Below, one piece after another: positions 27,417 through 35,858 of a stretch of 46,352 bases of DNA (position 1 is its first letter; each line of letters begins with the position of its first letter). Source of the stretch: Psychromonas sp. B3M02. GTDB taxonomy: Bacteria > Pseudomonadota > Gammaproteobacteria > Enterobacterales > Psychromonadaceae. A program made the position numbers and the translations under genes. A model generated the notes under the pieces. The model was not told where the DNA came from, searched no databases, and worked only from the letters and a program-made list of their open reading frames with translations. The DNA lies in NCBI RefSeq assembly GCF_003318165.1, contig NZ_QOCB01000060.1, forward strand, positions 1-46,352, written 5' to 3'.

Positions 27417-28001
27417 ATTAGCGCCTCCTTTATCCCAATATAAAGTAAAAATAATTGCTTCCTATGTTGTTTTAATTACGCGGTTTTATCTTTGTAGAAA
27501 TAGCTTGCCATTTCGCAAAGATTTTTATGAATAACAAATTCTTATATAACCCTTAAAGCTATCACTTTTTCTACACAAAATTTAAGCCCATTATGTATAG
27601 CGTTGCGCTTATTCAATTCAACTGTGATACTCACCACTGTCAATTGATCATATCATTTTAACAGTCATATAAAAAATCGTACTGTCCCTAACCTTCTCAT
27701 TTAGCAGTCATATCGATAACTAATCATTAATAAATAAACAGCACAAATAAAGATAGTACCTATTATTGACTATTCAATCTATTTAAGGATTTTAGTTATC
27801 ATTTAAGCTATTTGTTATTAAAAAACATGATTAATAGCTGAAATTCCCTTAAAATTAGCGCAGTTCAATAGAACGTATTTTAAATGTAATTGTCTGCTAC
27901 AAATAGGTTTTACGCATTGCCGTAATTAACAGATCTATTAATTAGTTAACATCATTTTTAACCATTAAAATTTTATAAATCTAAAGTTGTATTGGAGTTC
28001 A
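27417..28001. other. Divergent region between GST and xdhC genes
   Basis: About 585 AT-rich bases containing no credible ORF beyond the 39-base GST extension. A 9-bp direct repeat CAGTCATAT occurs at 27662-27670 and 27705-27713. No terminator or clear palindrome is visible. Promoters for both divergent genes must lie here but do not stand out. Confidence 0.4.
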
Positions 28002-28994
28002 ATGTCACACCATATCGAAGACTTACTAGCACAGTGGAAGCAATTTCCAAAGGATGACTGGGTGCTAGCGGTGATCACTAATATTCAAGGTTCTTCCTAC
28101 CGTAAAACCGGTGCCATGATGTTATTTCATGCCCTAGGAAAAAGTATTGGTTTAGTCAGTGGTGGTTGTTTAGAGGGTGACTTACTTCGTCATGCACAAC
28201 GTTCACTACAACAAGACCAAGCCATTAATGTGACTTACGATGCCAGCGATGAGAGTGATGCCAGTCATCAACTAGGTTGTGGCGGTATTGTTGATTTATT
28301 ATTAATCCCTGTAACACCTAACAATAACTACTTGCATTTAGAAACGCTTAGACAGCAATTACAGCATGGTCAATGTGAATTTTATATTCCTTTGGTGAAA
28401 ACCGGAACGCCATCAACATCAGTAAACACACAAGTTGTGCCTACTAATGCGCAAATTCATGACCCCAAAGCATCGTTCATTAACCCATCAGATTCACAGG
28501 TTAAGACACTCGCTATCCCATTTAGACCACGCTTTCATTTAGCAATTTTTGGCGGTGGCTTAGATGCACAGCCATTAGCTAAGTTAGCGTTACAATTAGG
28601 TTGGACTGTCTCTGTTTTTGATCAACGTAGTAGTTATGCTCATCCCATTAATTTTGTTGATACAAAGATAATTAAAGACCCTATTTCATCATTACCTTCA
28701 TCGGTGCTTAACAAGGTTGATGCTGTTGTAGTGATGCAACATAATTTAGGGTTAGATGCGTTAGCCATAAAATTGATTGCCAGTAACAGTACCGCTTACA
28801 TTGCTCTACTTGGCCCTCGTCATCGCAGAGATCAAGTATTTGCTAAAGCAAATGTGAGCTTATCGGACTTTTCAGGTTACTTTTCAGCACCAGCTGGTTT
28901 TGATATCGGAGGAGAATTACCTGAGTCTATTGCATTAAGTATTTTAGCCGAGTCCCACGCCCTATTACATGGTAAGTTACCCCTGCATGAATAA
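28002..28994 (+). CDS. XdhC-family molybdenum-cofactor maturation protein
   Basis: XdhC-type proteins bind and sulfurate molybdenum cofactor and insert it into xanthine-dehydrogenase-family enzymes. From ATG 28002 the protein is 330 aa; an upstream TTG (27987) overlaps the GGAG ribosome-binding site and was rejected. The N-terminal XdhC/CoxI part has SSYRKTGAMM and LVSGGCLEGDLLRHAQ. The C-terminal Rossmann part has HLAIFGGGLDAQPLAKLALQ. It overlaps the mocA-like gene by 8 bases and faces the hydroxylase operon it most likely serves. Confidence 0.9.
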   Translation: MSHHIEDLLAQWKQFPKDDWVLAVITNIQGSSYRKTGAMMLFHALGKSIGLVSGGCLEGDLLRHAQRSLQQDQAINVTYDASDESDASHQLGCGGIVDLLLIPVTPNNNYLHLETLRQQLQHGQCEFYIPLVKTGTPSTSVNTQVVPTNAQIHDPKASFINPSDSQVKTLAIPFRPRFHLAIFGGGLDAQPLAKLALQLGWTVSVFDQRSSYAHPINFVDTKIIKDPISSLPSSVLNKVDAVVVMQHNLGLDALAIKLIASNSTAYIALLGPRHRRDQVFAKANVSLSDFSGYFSAPAGFDIGGELPESIALSILAESHALLHGKLPLHE

Positions 28995-29649
28995 AGTTTT
29001 AAACCATAATAGCATTACCTTACTATTATTAGCGGCGGGCCAGAGTCGTCGTTTTAATGGTGTTAAATTAGCGCAGCCAATCACGGATTTAAGCATTGAT
29101 GGCAGCACAGCAAAAACTCAGCCATTATTGCTACACAGTCTAGATAAACTCAATGCGCTATCTACTTATCTCGATACCTTAAAGATACAAAACCAAGTCG
29201 TCATTGTGCTTGGGCATCATCAACAAACACTGCAACAGCTACTCCCTAAAGGCACTAAGATCATCATTAATGAAGATAGTGACCGTGGTTTATCAAGTTC
29301 TATCAAAACCGCACTGCAAGCTACTGAACAAGCCCAAGCTAACAACCTTTTAATTACTTTGGCCGACCATATTGGGATCAGTTATTCAGATTATCAGCAA
29401 CTAGTGCAATTATGGCTAAAAACCCAGAACAACGTTTGCGCTTATTATCAAGAGAAGTTAGCAGCTCCGGCTATCTTTAAGCACACGCACTTTCTAGCTT
29501 TAGGTGAGTTACAAGGAGATAAAGGAGCAAAACCACTATTAAAAAAACTAGCTGCAAGCAACGAATTAACCACCTTATTCTTAGCTAATGGTATTTATGA
29601 TATTGATACTGAGAAAGATCTATTAACTTGGCAGAAACAGTTTTACTAA
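28987..29649 (+). CDS. MocA-like nucleotidyltransferase
   Basis: NTP-transferase (MobA-like) protein, probably a molybdopterin cytidylyltransferase that makes the cytosine dinucleotide form of the cofactor. The signature LLLLAAGQSRRFNGVKLAQP is intact, with the inserted run after it that MocA-like proteins often show. From ATG 28987 it is 220 aa, overlapping the xdhC stop as ATGAATAA; the earlier ATG at 28969 would overlap more and adds six residues. Co-translation with xdhC supports a cofactor role. Confidence 0.85.
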   Translation: MNKVLNHNSITLLLLAAGQSRRFNGVKLAQPITDLSIDGSTAKTQPLLLHSLDKLNALSTYLDTLKIQNQVVIVLGHHQQTLQQLLPKGTKIIINEDSDRGLSSSIKTALQATEQAQANNLLITLADHIGISYSDYQQLVQLWLKTQNNVCAYYQEKLAAPAIFKHTHFLALGELQGDKGAKPLLKKLAASNELTTLFLANGIYDIDTEKDLLTWQKQFY

Positions 29650-29754
29650 AGATAGAGACTAAAAAAAGGTGCTATGCCAAAAATACAAAAGACAATCAAA
29701 GTACGTGTTGTTAAGTACTTAATAGCAATACTTTAACAACTCGTTATCTTTAGT
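29645..29754. repeat. Nested inverted repeats between convergent molybdenum genes
   Basis: ACTAAAGATA (29645-29654, overlapping the mocA-like stop) has its exact complement at 29745-29754, next to the end of the large-subunit gene. Inside lies a second inverted repeat, GTTGTTAA (29707-29714) with TTAACAAC (29733-29740). T-rich bases flank both sides, so it may act as a bidirectional terminator. Confidence 0.5.
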
Positions 29755-29756
29755 TT

Positions 29757-32060
29757 TTAAGCTTGATTAAGCGCTGCTCTTAAATGCTTTGGTTTCATCG
29801 GTAGTTTACGTAATCTCACACCCACCGCATTATAAATGGCATTAGCAATCGCAGGTGCAACCGGTGTTACAGCAGGTTCGCCTAAACCAGAAGGTGGATA
29901 TTGATTAACTATAAACTCAATTTTAACCTCTGGCGCTTGTGCTAAACGTAATGGCGTATAGGTATCAAAGTTAGCATCTTTATACTGACCATTAAGTAAT
30001 TCAGTCCCTTCATACAAAGCCATTGAAAGCCCCCATAAAGCCGCACCTTGGCATTGTGCTTCAGCGCCATTAGGATCAACAATAATACCTGCATCAATGG
30101 CAATCACTAACTTTTCTACGTCTACTAAGCCATTAGCTTTGTCCACTTTAACCTGAACACCACAGGCTACCCAAGTTGGCATATCACGCTCTTGACCAAA
30201 GGTAGAAGCAATACCTAAACCGCTATTTTCCGGTTGTTCACTGCCCCATCCGATCAGCTCTCCGGCTTTTTTGAGCACAGCAGCTTGTCTTGCAGCACCA
30301 CCTTCAGCAACTGGAGTTGAGCCGGCATTACGACCTTCTGCAATCAACATATCTAATCTAAATTGTAATGGATCTTTACCGGCATGATGCGCTGCTTCAT
30401 CCATAAAACTTTCAACTGCCCAACCTGTCCAACCTGGACCTACAGAGCGTAACCACCCCGGTCTAAAGGCAGCCATTGCTAGATCATTAGAGATTGCTCG
30501 AACCTTTTGTGCACCTACTTGATACCAATGGTCTGCACCAGCAATCGAGAACGGGTCATAAGGTTCATCATTAACACCTTTAGGCATAAAACCAGGTGCC
30601 AAGGCTTGAGTTGGCCAACCTGCAGCGGCATGATGTTCCATACCAATAACAGATTTATTGTTATCGAAGGCCATTTTTAACTGCTGTACTGATGCTGAAC
30701 GTGCACTATCAAACTGTGTATCTTGCGCACGAGTCAATATCATTTTAACAGGTACACCACCCATGGCTTTTGATGCTAAGGCAGCAGGCACGGTATAATC
30801 ACCATTTAAACGACGACCAAAACCACCACCTAACATGTAACTACGCAGTACGATGTTTTCTTGATCTTCGCCTAATGCTTTAGCTAACACAGGTAAAGTC
30901 AGTGATTGCCACTGACAACCAGAATGTACTTCCCACACACCATCAGGATTGTTAAAGACTAAAGCGTTCAGTGGTTCCATTTGCGCATGTAATACGGTAT
31001 CAGTAATATATTGTTCAGATATATTGCTACTTGCTTTAGCAAAAGCACTATCTGTATCGACATTGCCAGTATCTAAAATACTACCTTTACTTTGATCACT
31101 AATCAGGGTTTTACCATGATTAATAATATCCGCTTCTGACACCTTAGTTGTTGCACCAGCGTCCCAAGTAACTTTAACCAGTTTTGACGCCTTTTGCGCA
31201 GCCATAAAGCTGCTAGCAATAACCATTAACCAACCTTCCACACTGTCACTAGGATCATCCAAAATAATGGTTTTTTGGTAACCTTTAACTTGTTGTGCTG
31301 CCGTATCATCGACGCTGGCTACTTTCGAGCCATAACGAGTGGGTGGCAAAATTGGGTTGGCATAAACCATGCCATCTACTTTTGCATCGATACCATAAAT
31401 AGATTTACCATTGGTTTTGTTAGCAATATCTAATGAGGTAACTTGCTTACCCACCAGCTTAAGATCTTGATTAGGTTTAAGCGGTAAGGTTTTTAATTCA
31501 TCTTCTGTAAATTGACGCGTTAAACCTAGTTCTACTAATTTACCGTAACTTATTTCACCTTTATTAGACACAACTTTACCGTCTATTGCTTGACATTGTG
31601 CAGCAGGAATTCCCCACTTTTTAGCAGCAGACTCAATTAAGGCAATACGCCCTGCCGCGCCCGCTTTACGATACACAGGCCAACTTTGCGAGACAGACCA
31701 GCTACCACCCGTTGCCATAAAGCCCCAGCGCGGGTCACTATCTACATGAATAATTTCAATATCATCCCATGACGCTTCCAGCTCATCTGCTAAAATACGC
31801 GCAATGGCAGTACCAACATGTTGGCCCATTTCAGAGCGAATAATGTTGACTTTAATTTTGCCAGCCGTGTCGATGGAGTACCATAACGAAGGTTCATAAA
31901 CATCCCCTTCACTTGGTAAAACTTTGCCGTCAGGAGACGCAGGGTTCATTGCCGCTAATAGGTGTCGTGGGAAGCCAAAACTCATGCCCACGGAGGTCAT
32001 CGCAATTAAAAAACCACGACGAGTAATGCCACCAGATTTACCTCTAGATATTCTGCTCAT
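29757..32060 (-). CDS. Molybdopterin-binding large subunit, xanthine dehydrogenase family (IorB-like)
   Basis: Catalytic subunit of a molybdenum hydroxylase, about 767 aa from ATG 32060. A twin-arginine signal (ITRRGFLIAMTSVGM, about residues 12-26) directs export of the folded enzyme to the periplasm. The C-terminal PSGLGEPAVTPVAPAIANAI carries the catalytic Glu of the family. SEMGQHVGTAIARILADELEA and GGGFGRRLNGDY are further cofactor-binding blocks. Two tandem ATGs (32063, 32060) follow AAGGAGGG; 32060 has the better 6-nt spacing. The start overlaps iorA by 17 bases. The layout fits IorAB or periplasmic aldehyde dehydrogenases; the substrate is not determined. Confidence 0.9.
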   Translation of the reverse strand: MSRISRGKSGGITRRGFLIAMTSVGMSFGFPRHLLAAMNPASPDGKVLPSEGDVYEPSLWYSIDTAGKIKVNIIRSEMGQHVGTAIARILADELEASWDDIEIIHVDSDPRWGFMATGGSWSVSQSWPVYRKAGAAGRIALIESAAKKWGIPAAQCQAIDGKVVSNKGEISYGKLVELGLTRQFTEDELKTLPLKPNQDLKLVGKQVTSLDIANKTNGKSIYGIDAKVDGMVYANPILPPTRYGSKVASVDDTAAQQVKGYQKTIILDDPSDSVEGWLMVIASSFMAAQKASKLVKVTWDAGATTKVSEADIINHGKTLISDQSKGSILDTGNVDTDSAFAKASSNISEQYITDTVLHAQMEPLNALVFNNPDGVWEVHSGCQWQSLTLPVLAKALGEDQENIVLRSYMLGGGFGRRLNGDYTVPAALASKAMGGVPVKMILTRAQDTQFDSARSASVQQLKMAFDNNKSVIGMEHHAAAGWPTQALAPGFMPKGVNDEPYDPFSIAGADHWYQVGAQKVRAISNDLAMAAFRPGWLRSVGPGWTGWAVESFMDEAAHHAGKDPLQFRLDMLIAEGRNAGSTPVAEGGAARQAAVLKKAGELIGWGSEQPENSGLGIASTFGQERDMPTWVACGVQVKVDKANGLVDVEKLVIAIDAGIIVDPNGAEAQCQGAALWGLSMALYEGTELLNGQYKDANFDTYTPLRLAQAPEVKIEFIVNQYPPSGLGEPAVTPVAPAIANAIYNAVGVRLRKLPMKPKHLRAALNQA

Positions 32061-32523
32061 CATTACCCTCCTTAATAGTATTAGCTGCTTCATGAATCGC
32101 ATCACGGATACGAATATAGGTCATACAGCGACATAAATTACCGCCCATCACCGCATCAATATCTTTATCCGATGGATTTGGAATATCCTTTAATAAAGCG
32201 GCTGCCTGCATAATCTGCCCAGATTGACAATAACCACACTGCGGCACTTGAATTTTCTTCCAAGAGATCTGTAACGGATGATCGTCTTTTTCAGCGAGTC
32301 CTTCTATGGTAGTGATTTCAGCACCTTCAACCGAGGAAACCGGCGTGATACAAGAGCGTGTTGCACGTCCGCCGACATGTACCGTACAGGCACCACAAGT
32401 ACCAATACCACAACCGAACTTGGTGCCGGTCATCTCTAATTCGTCACGTATAACCCACAATAGAGGAGTATCGCTTTCAACATCGGCGCTTTTTGCTTCG
32501 CCGTTTAATATAAATTTTGCCAT
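32044..32523 (-). CDS. 2x[2Fe-2S] small subunit of molybdenum hydroxylase (IorA-like)
   Basis: Electron-transfer subunit of 159 aa. The plant-type ferredoxin cluster ligands are C38, C43, C46 and C58 (FGCGIGTCGACTVHV...SC), and the second cluster has C96, C99, C131 and C133 (QCGYCQSGQ, NLCRCMTY); all eight are present. It lacks its own signal, as usual, and would be carried out of the cytoplasm by the Tat signal of the large subunit. It is translationally coupled to the large-subunit gene and lies 18 bases downstream of the cytochrome gene. Confidence 0.93.
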   Translation of the reverse strand: MAKFILNGEAKSADVESDTPLLWVIRDELEMTGTKFGCGIGTCGACTVHVGGRATRSCITPVSSVEGAEITTIEGLAEKDDHPLQISWKKIQVPQCGYCQSGQIMQAAALLKDIPNPSDKDIDAVMGGNLCRCMTYIRIRDAIHEAANTIKEGNDEQNI

Positions 32524-32541
32524 GATGACGTCTCCAGTGAA

Positions 32542-33843
32542 TTAATGCTCAAATCGAGGTTGGTTACGAATCTCACCTACTTGCTCAAGCAATTTAGGCC
32601 AACTCTCTTCCCCTGCTGCTTGACGTAAATAAGCAGCTATCGATGCAATATCTTGATCACTTAATGCATCTCTGAAGCCAGGCATAACTACACCATGGAT
32701 ACCTTGGTCACTGCGTACACCGTCCAACATAATATTTACTAGGTTAGTGGGTTTATCGAGATGAGTAGACGAGCCTAAAGTAATTAAAGGACGCCCTTTT
32801 ACGATCGTTTCACTGCTGTAATGGCAAGCTTGACAAGTAGTAGCATACAGTCGAGCGCCTTGATCAATACGTAAATCGGCTTGTTCATGCTGTGCTGCAA
32901 TCGCAGACTTTAAAGACTCACTGGTGCTTGGGTCGATACTTTGATCTGTTCCATTTTCTGCAGCAAAGTAAACACTAATCGCTTCAATATCACTATTAGG
33001 TAAAGCAGATAAACCTTTGTGCATCACTGGTGCCATTGGCCCTGCTGCACTGCCATGATAAGGCGAATTACCCGTTGTTAAGTATTCATAAAAGTCTTGA
33101 GCTCGCCAAGGGATCGGCGACGTACTGGTATCAGTTAATGACGGAGCAATCCAACCATCAATCGCTGCACCTTGATACATTTTTTCGTACTGTTCACCAC
33201 CTAATGCGTTACGAGGAGTATGACAGGCACCACAATGCGCTACACCTTCTGCAAGGTAAGCACCACGGTTCCATTGCTCTGACTTATCAGTATTCTCAAC
33301 AAATGGTTCAGTATCAGCAAATAATAGTTTCCAACCTGCTTGTAGTGCTCGGATATTGAGAGGGAATGGAATGCCGTTGTCTTTCTTTTCTTGCTCAACA
33401 GCCGAGATTGAGGTCATGATATAAGCGTAAATCGCATTAATATCTTGATCGCTCATTTTGTTGAAGTGTTCATAGGGGAAAGCAGGTAATAGATGATGAC
33501 CATCACGACTCACACCAGTGCGCATAGCGCGCATAAATGCCTCTTCAGACCAACTACCAATACCCGTTTTAACATCCGGCGTGATATTACTAGAATAAAT
33601 GGTGCCAAACTCAGTATGCATCTCATAGTTACCTGCATATTCTTCACCACCTGGTGGTGTATGACAGGTACTACAATATCCAGCAGATGCTAAGATCTTA
33701 CCTTGAGCAATAACTTCTGGGGAGTAATCCTTGGTCAACGGCGGGGTAACGGGATCAATCGATGAGTTCCAAGCATATAAACTAAATAAACCTAAACCCA
33801 ACAACGATGCTCCGCCAATGCCTATTACGATGCGTTTCAACAT
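32542..33843 (-). CDS. Triheme cytochrome c subunit
   Basis: Membrane-anchored or periplasmic cytochrome c, 433 aa, with three heme sites: C57-S-T-C-H61, C204-G-A-C-H208 and C337-Q-A-C-H341. An N-terminal hydrophobic helix (about 5-24) acts as signal or anchor. The pattern is that of the alcohol/aldehyde dehydrogenase cytochrome subunits (AdhB-like) that pass electrons to ubiquinone or terminal oxidases. It is the first gene of the operon with the IorA- and IorB-like subunits, so it most likely accepts electrons from their iron-sulfur clusters. Confidence 0.92.
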   Translation of the reverse strand: MLKRIVIGIGGASLLGLGLFSLYAWNSSIDPVTPPLTKDYSPEVIAQGKILASAGYCSTCHTPPGGEEYAGNYEMHTEFGTIYSSNITPDVKTGIGSWSEEAFMRAMRTGVSRDGHHLLPAFPYEHFNKMSDQDINAIYAYIMTSISAVEQEKKDNGIPFPLNIRALQAGWKLLFADTEPFVENTDKSEQWNRGAYLAEGVAHCGACHTPRNALGGEQYEKMYQGAAIDGWIAPSLTDTSTSPIPWRAQDFYEYLTTGNSPYHGSAAGPMAPVMHKGLSALPNSDIEAISVYFAAENGTDQSIDPSTSESLKSAIAAQHEQADLRIDQGARLYATTCQACHYSSETIVKGRPLITLGSSTHLDKPTNLVNIMLDGVRSDQGIHGVVMPGFRDALSDQDIASIAAYLRQAAGEESWPKLLEQVGEIRNQPRFEH

Positions 33844-34470
33844 AATGCACAGCCTTTTTTTGAATTTAATAGTGATAAGGAGTTAATTTTCAAGCGCACT
33901 CTCCCTGTTTGGCTTTGTAAGACAGCAGTAATGTCATCAGTATTTTGTCCAGAAATACCGGCCATTAGCCATTAGTGTTTTAAATATTTGTTGTTAAAAA
34001 GAAGTGATCAAATAGAACACTTAAACAAACATGGGCACATAAAAACAATAAATTACAAACATAGTATAATGGTAGTGTTAATAAAATGTGAAAGCAACCT
34101 CTGAGAATCATATAAACGCTAGCCGCCTGCTTATTAGACAGAATAAGTTGTACACTTGCCCATCGTAACGAATATAACCTTAATACTGCGCAAAAAAGTA
34201 AATCAAACCGGTATTTACAAAGGCCTGAGTTACATTACTTTCAATAACTCGTTAATGTGCCACATATTTTCCTGAGCTCCCTATCACTAGTAGTATTGCC
34301 TAGTCATTGAGTTAACTGTCTAGTATCAGATATCAGCTGAGGGCAATTACCCTGAACTAAGGTTAAATAAGTCACTCCCTGTTATCTTACTGATAATATG
34401 TGTAAGCTTATATTAGAGAACACCTATTTATAGTAGATAACCAAGTCGAGCAGACTAATATCTTCTGACA
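33844..34470. other. Gene-free region upstream of the cytochrome operon, possible small RNA locus
   Basis: More than 600 bases without a credible ORF. The left part should hold the promoter of the minus-strand cytochrome/hydroxylase operon. A perfect TATAAT occurs on the + strand at 34065-34070, without a matching -35. The stretch ends at a strong + strand terminator that no gene explains. Confidence 0.4.
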
Positions 34471-34501
34471 AACCGAACGACTCCAACCCGTTCGGTTTTT
34501 T
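34471..34501 (+). terminator. Orphan rho-independent terminator
   Basis: AACCGAAC (34471-34478) and GTTCGGTT (34490-34497) form a stem with an 11-base loop, followed by a T-run. No + strand gene lies upstream for over 4.8 kb, and the next gene begins 108 bases downstream. It therefore ends either a small RNA or an attenuated leader of the dehydrogenase gene. Confidence 0.85.
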
Positions 34502-34608
34502 ATTAGGTGAAATTGATACTACCGATGTCTACCAATGTGATGATTTAACCTGCTATTTATTATAATTAGCTTTTCACAACTCGGTATTAATATAAGGAAT
34601 ATATAACA

Positions 34609-35754
34609 GTGGCTAACAGCAATAGATTTGATTTAACCGATACGACATTAACCATGAAAGCAGTAGTAACAACGGGTAATGGTGGCTATGACAAATTAGA
34701 TTATAGAGATGTCCCTGTACCAACACCTAGCGCTGGAGAAGTGCTGGTACAAGTCCTCGCCGCAGGTGTTAATAACACAGAGATCAATACTCGTTTAGGT
34801 TGGTACTCTTCAAAAGTAACACAAGGCACTGAAAACTTAACCAGCAATGAAGATGAGATGAGCGACGCAGCAGAAACAGCTGATGGCGGCTGGAATGACG
34901 CAACCCCTTTCCCATTTATTCAAGGTACAGACTGTTGTGGTCGTGTGATTGCCGTCGGTGAAGGTATTGACTCAGCATTAATTGGTCAGCGTATTTTAAT
35001 CCGCTCTTGTATTCGTTCAAACGGTTGGGATTCATTAGAAAACATCTGGATGGCTTCTGACTTTGATGGTGCATTTGCTCAATTTGTTAACATCGCCGCT
35101 TCTGAAGTATTCCCTGTTGACTGTGATTGGAGTGATGCTGAATTGGGGACTATCCCTTGTGCTTACGGCACTGCAGAAAACATGATTCATCGCGCAGGTG
35201 TTGATCAAAACTCGCATGTGTTAGTGGCGGGAGCATCTGGTGGTGTGGGTTCTGCCGTAGTACAACTATGTAAGCGCCGTGGAGCAAAAGTGACGGCGAT
35301 TGCTGGTAAAAGTAAAATTGAGCAAGTTAATGCATTAGGCGCCGACACTGTTATTGAGCGTAATGACAGTGTTTTAAGCATTTTAGGTGAAAAATCAGTA
35401 GACGTGGTTATCGATAACGTAGCTGGTGATGCATTCCCAGAAATGACTGAGGTCTTAAAACGTGGTGGACGTTATGCTTCTTCAGGTGCTATTGCGGGTC
35501 CGATGGTCAACTTAGATATGCGTACTATGTACCTTAAAGATCTGACCTTAATAGGCTGTACAGCATGGGATGAACCTGTATTCCCAAATCTTATTGGTTA
35601 CATTGAACGTGGTGAAATTAAGCCATTATTAGCTAAAAGCTTCCCGTTATCTGAGATTGAACAAGCACAACGTGAGTTCACCGAAAAACATCATGTGGGT
35701 AAATTTGTATTGTTACCACCAGCAATGACAGAGCAGCAAAAAAGTCATTTTTAA
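34609..35754 (+). CDS. MDR-family zinc-less alcohol dehydrogenase/quinone oxidoreductase
   Basis: Medium-chain dehydrogenase/reductase of 381 aa starting at GTG with AAGGA 10 nt upstream. The nucleotide-binding motif is HVLVAGASGGVGSAVVQLCKRRGA, and the N-terminal GroES-like fold starts at MKAVVTTGNGG (residue 16). The residues usually binding catalytic and structural zinc in ADHs are not in place, so a quinone-reductase or enoyl-reductase type reaction is likelier. A polar insert (about 64-90, EDEMSDAAETADGG) lies before GTDCCGRV. The gene follows the orphan terminator, so it may be leader-regulated. Confidence 0.82.
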   Translation: MANSNRFDLTDTTLTMKAVVTTGNGGYDKLDYRDVPVPTPSAGEVLVQVLAAGVNNTEINTRLGWYSSKVTQGTENLTSNEDEMSDAAETADGGWNDATPFPFIQGTDCCGRVIAVGEGIDSALIGQRILIRSCIRSNGWDSLENIWMASDFDGAFAQFVNIAASEVFPVDCDWSDAELGTIPCAYGTAENMIHRAGVDQNSHVLVAGASGGVGSAVVQLCKRRGAKVTAIAGKSKIEQVNALGADTVIERNDSVLSILGEKSVDVVIDNVAGDAFPEMTEVLKRGGRYASSGAIAGPMVNLDMRTMYLKDLTLIGCTAWDEPVFPNLIGYIERGEIKPLLAKSFPLSEIEQAQREFTEKHHVGKFVLLPPAMTEQQKSHF

Positions 35755-35782
35755 TTAAACAATATTTTTACTGCCCATCAGC

Positions 35783-35810
35783 CCTGCTTTATCAATCATA
35801 ATAAAGCAGG
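35783..35810 (+). terminator. Hairpin after the MDR dehydrogenase
   Basis: CCTGCTTTAT (35783-35792) and ATAAAGCAGG (35801-35810) form a perfect 10-bp stem with an 8-base loop, 29 bases past the stop. There is no long T-run, so termination may be partial. Confidence 0.5.
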
Positions 35811-35858
35811 TTATCGGAGAACACACATCACTACGCTAAGTAGCAACCTGAGGTACAC

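Noticed and set aside
34397-34432. Eleven-codon reading frame before the orphan terminator as a leader peptide
   Set aside because: No ribosome-binding site and no run of regulatory codons; too short to support.
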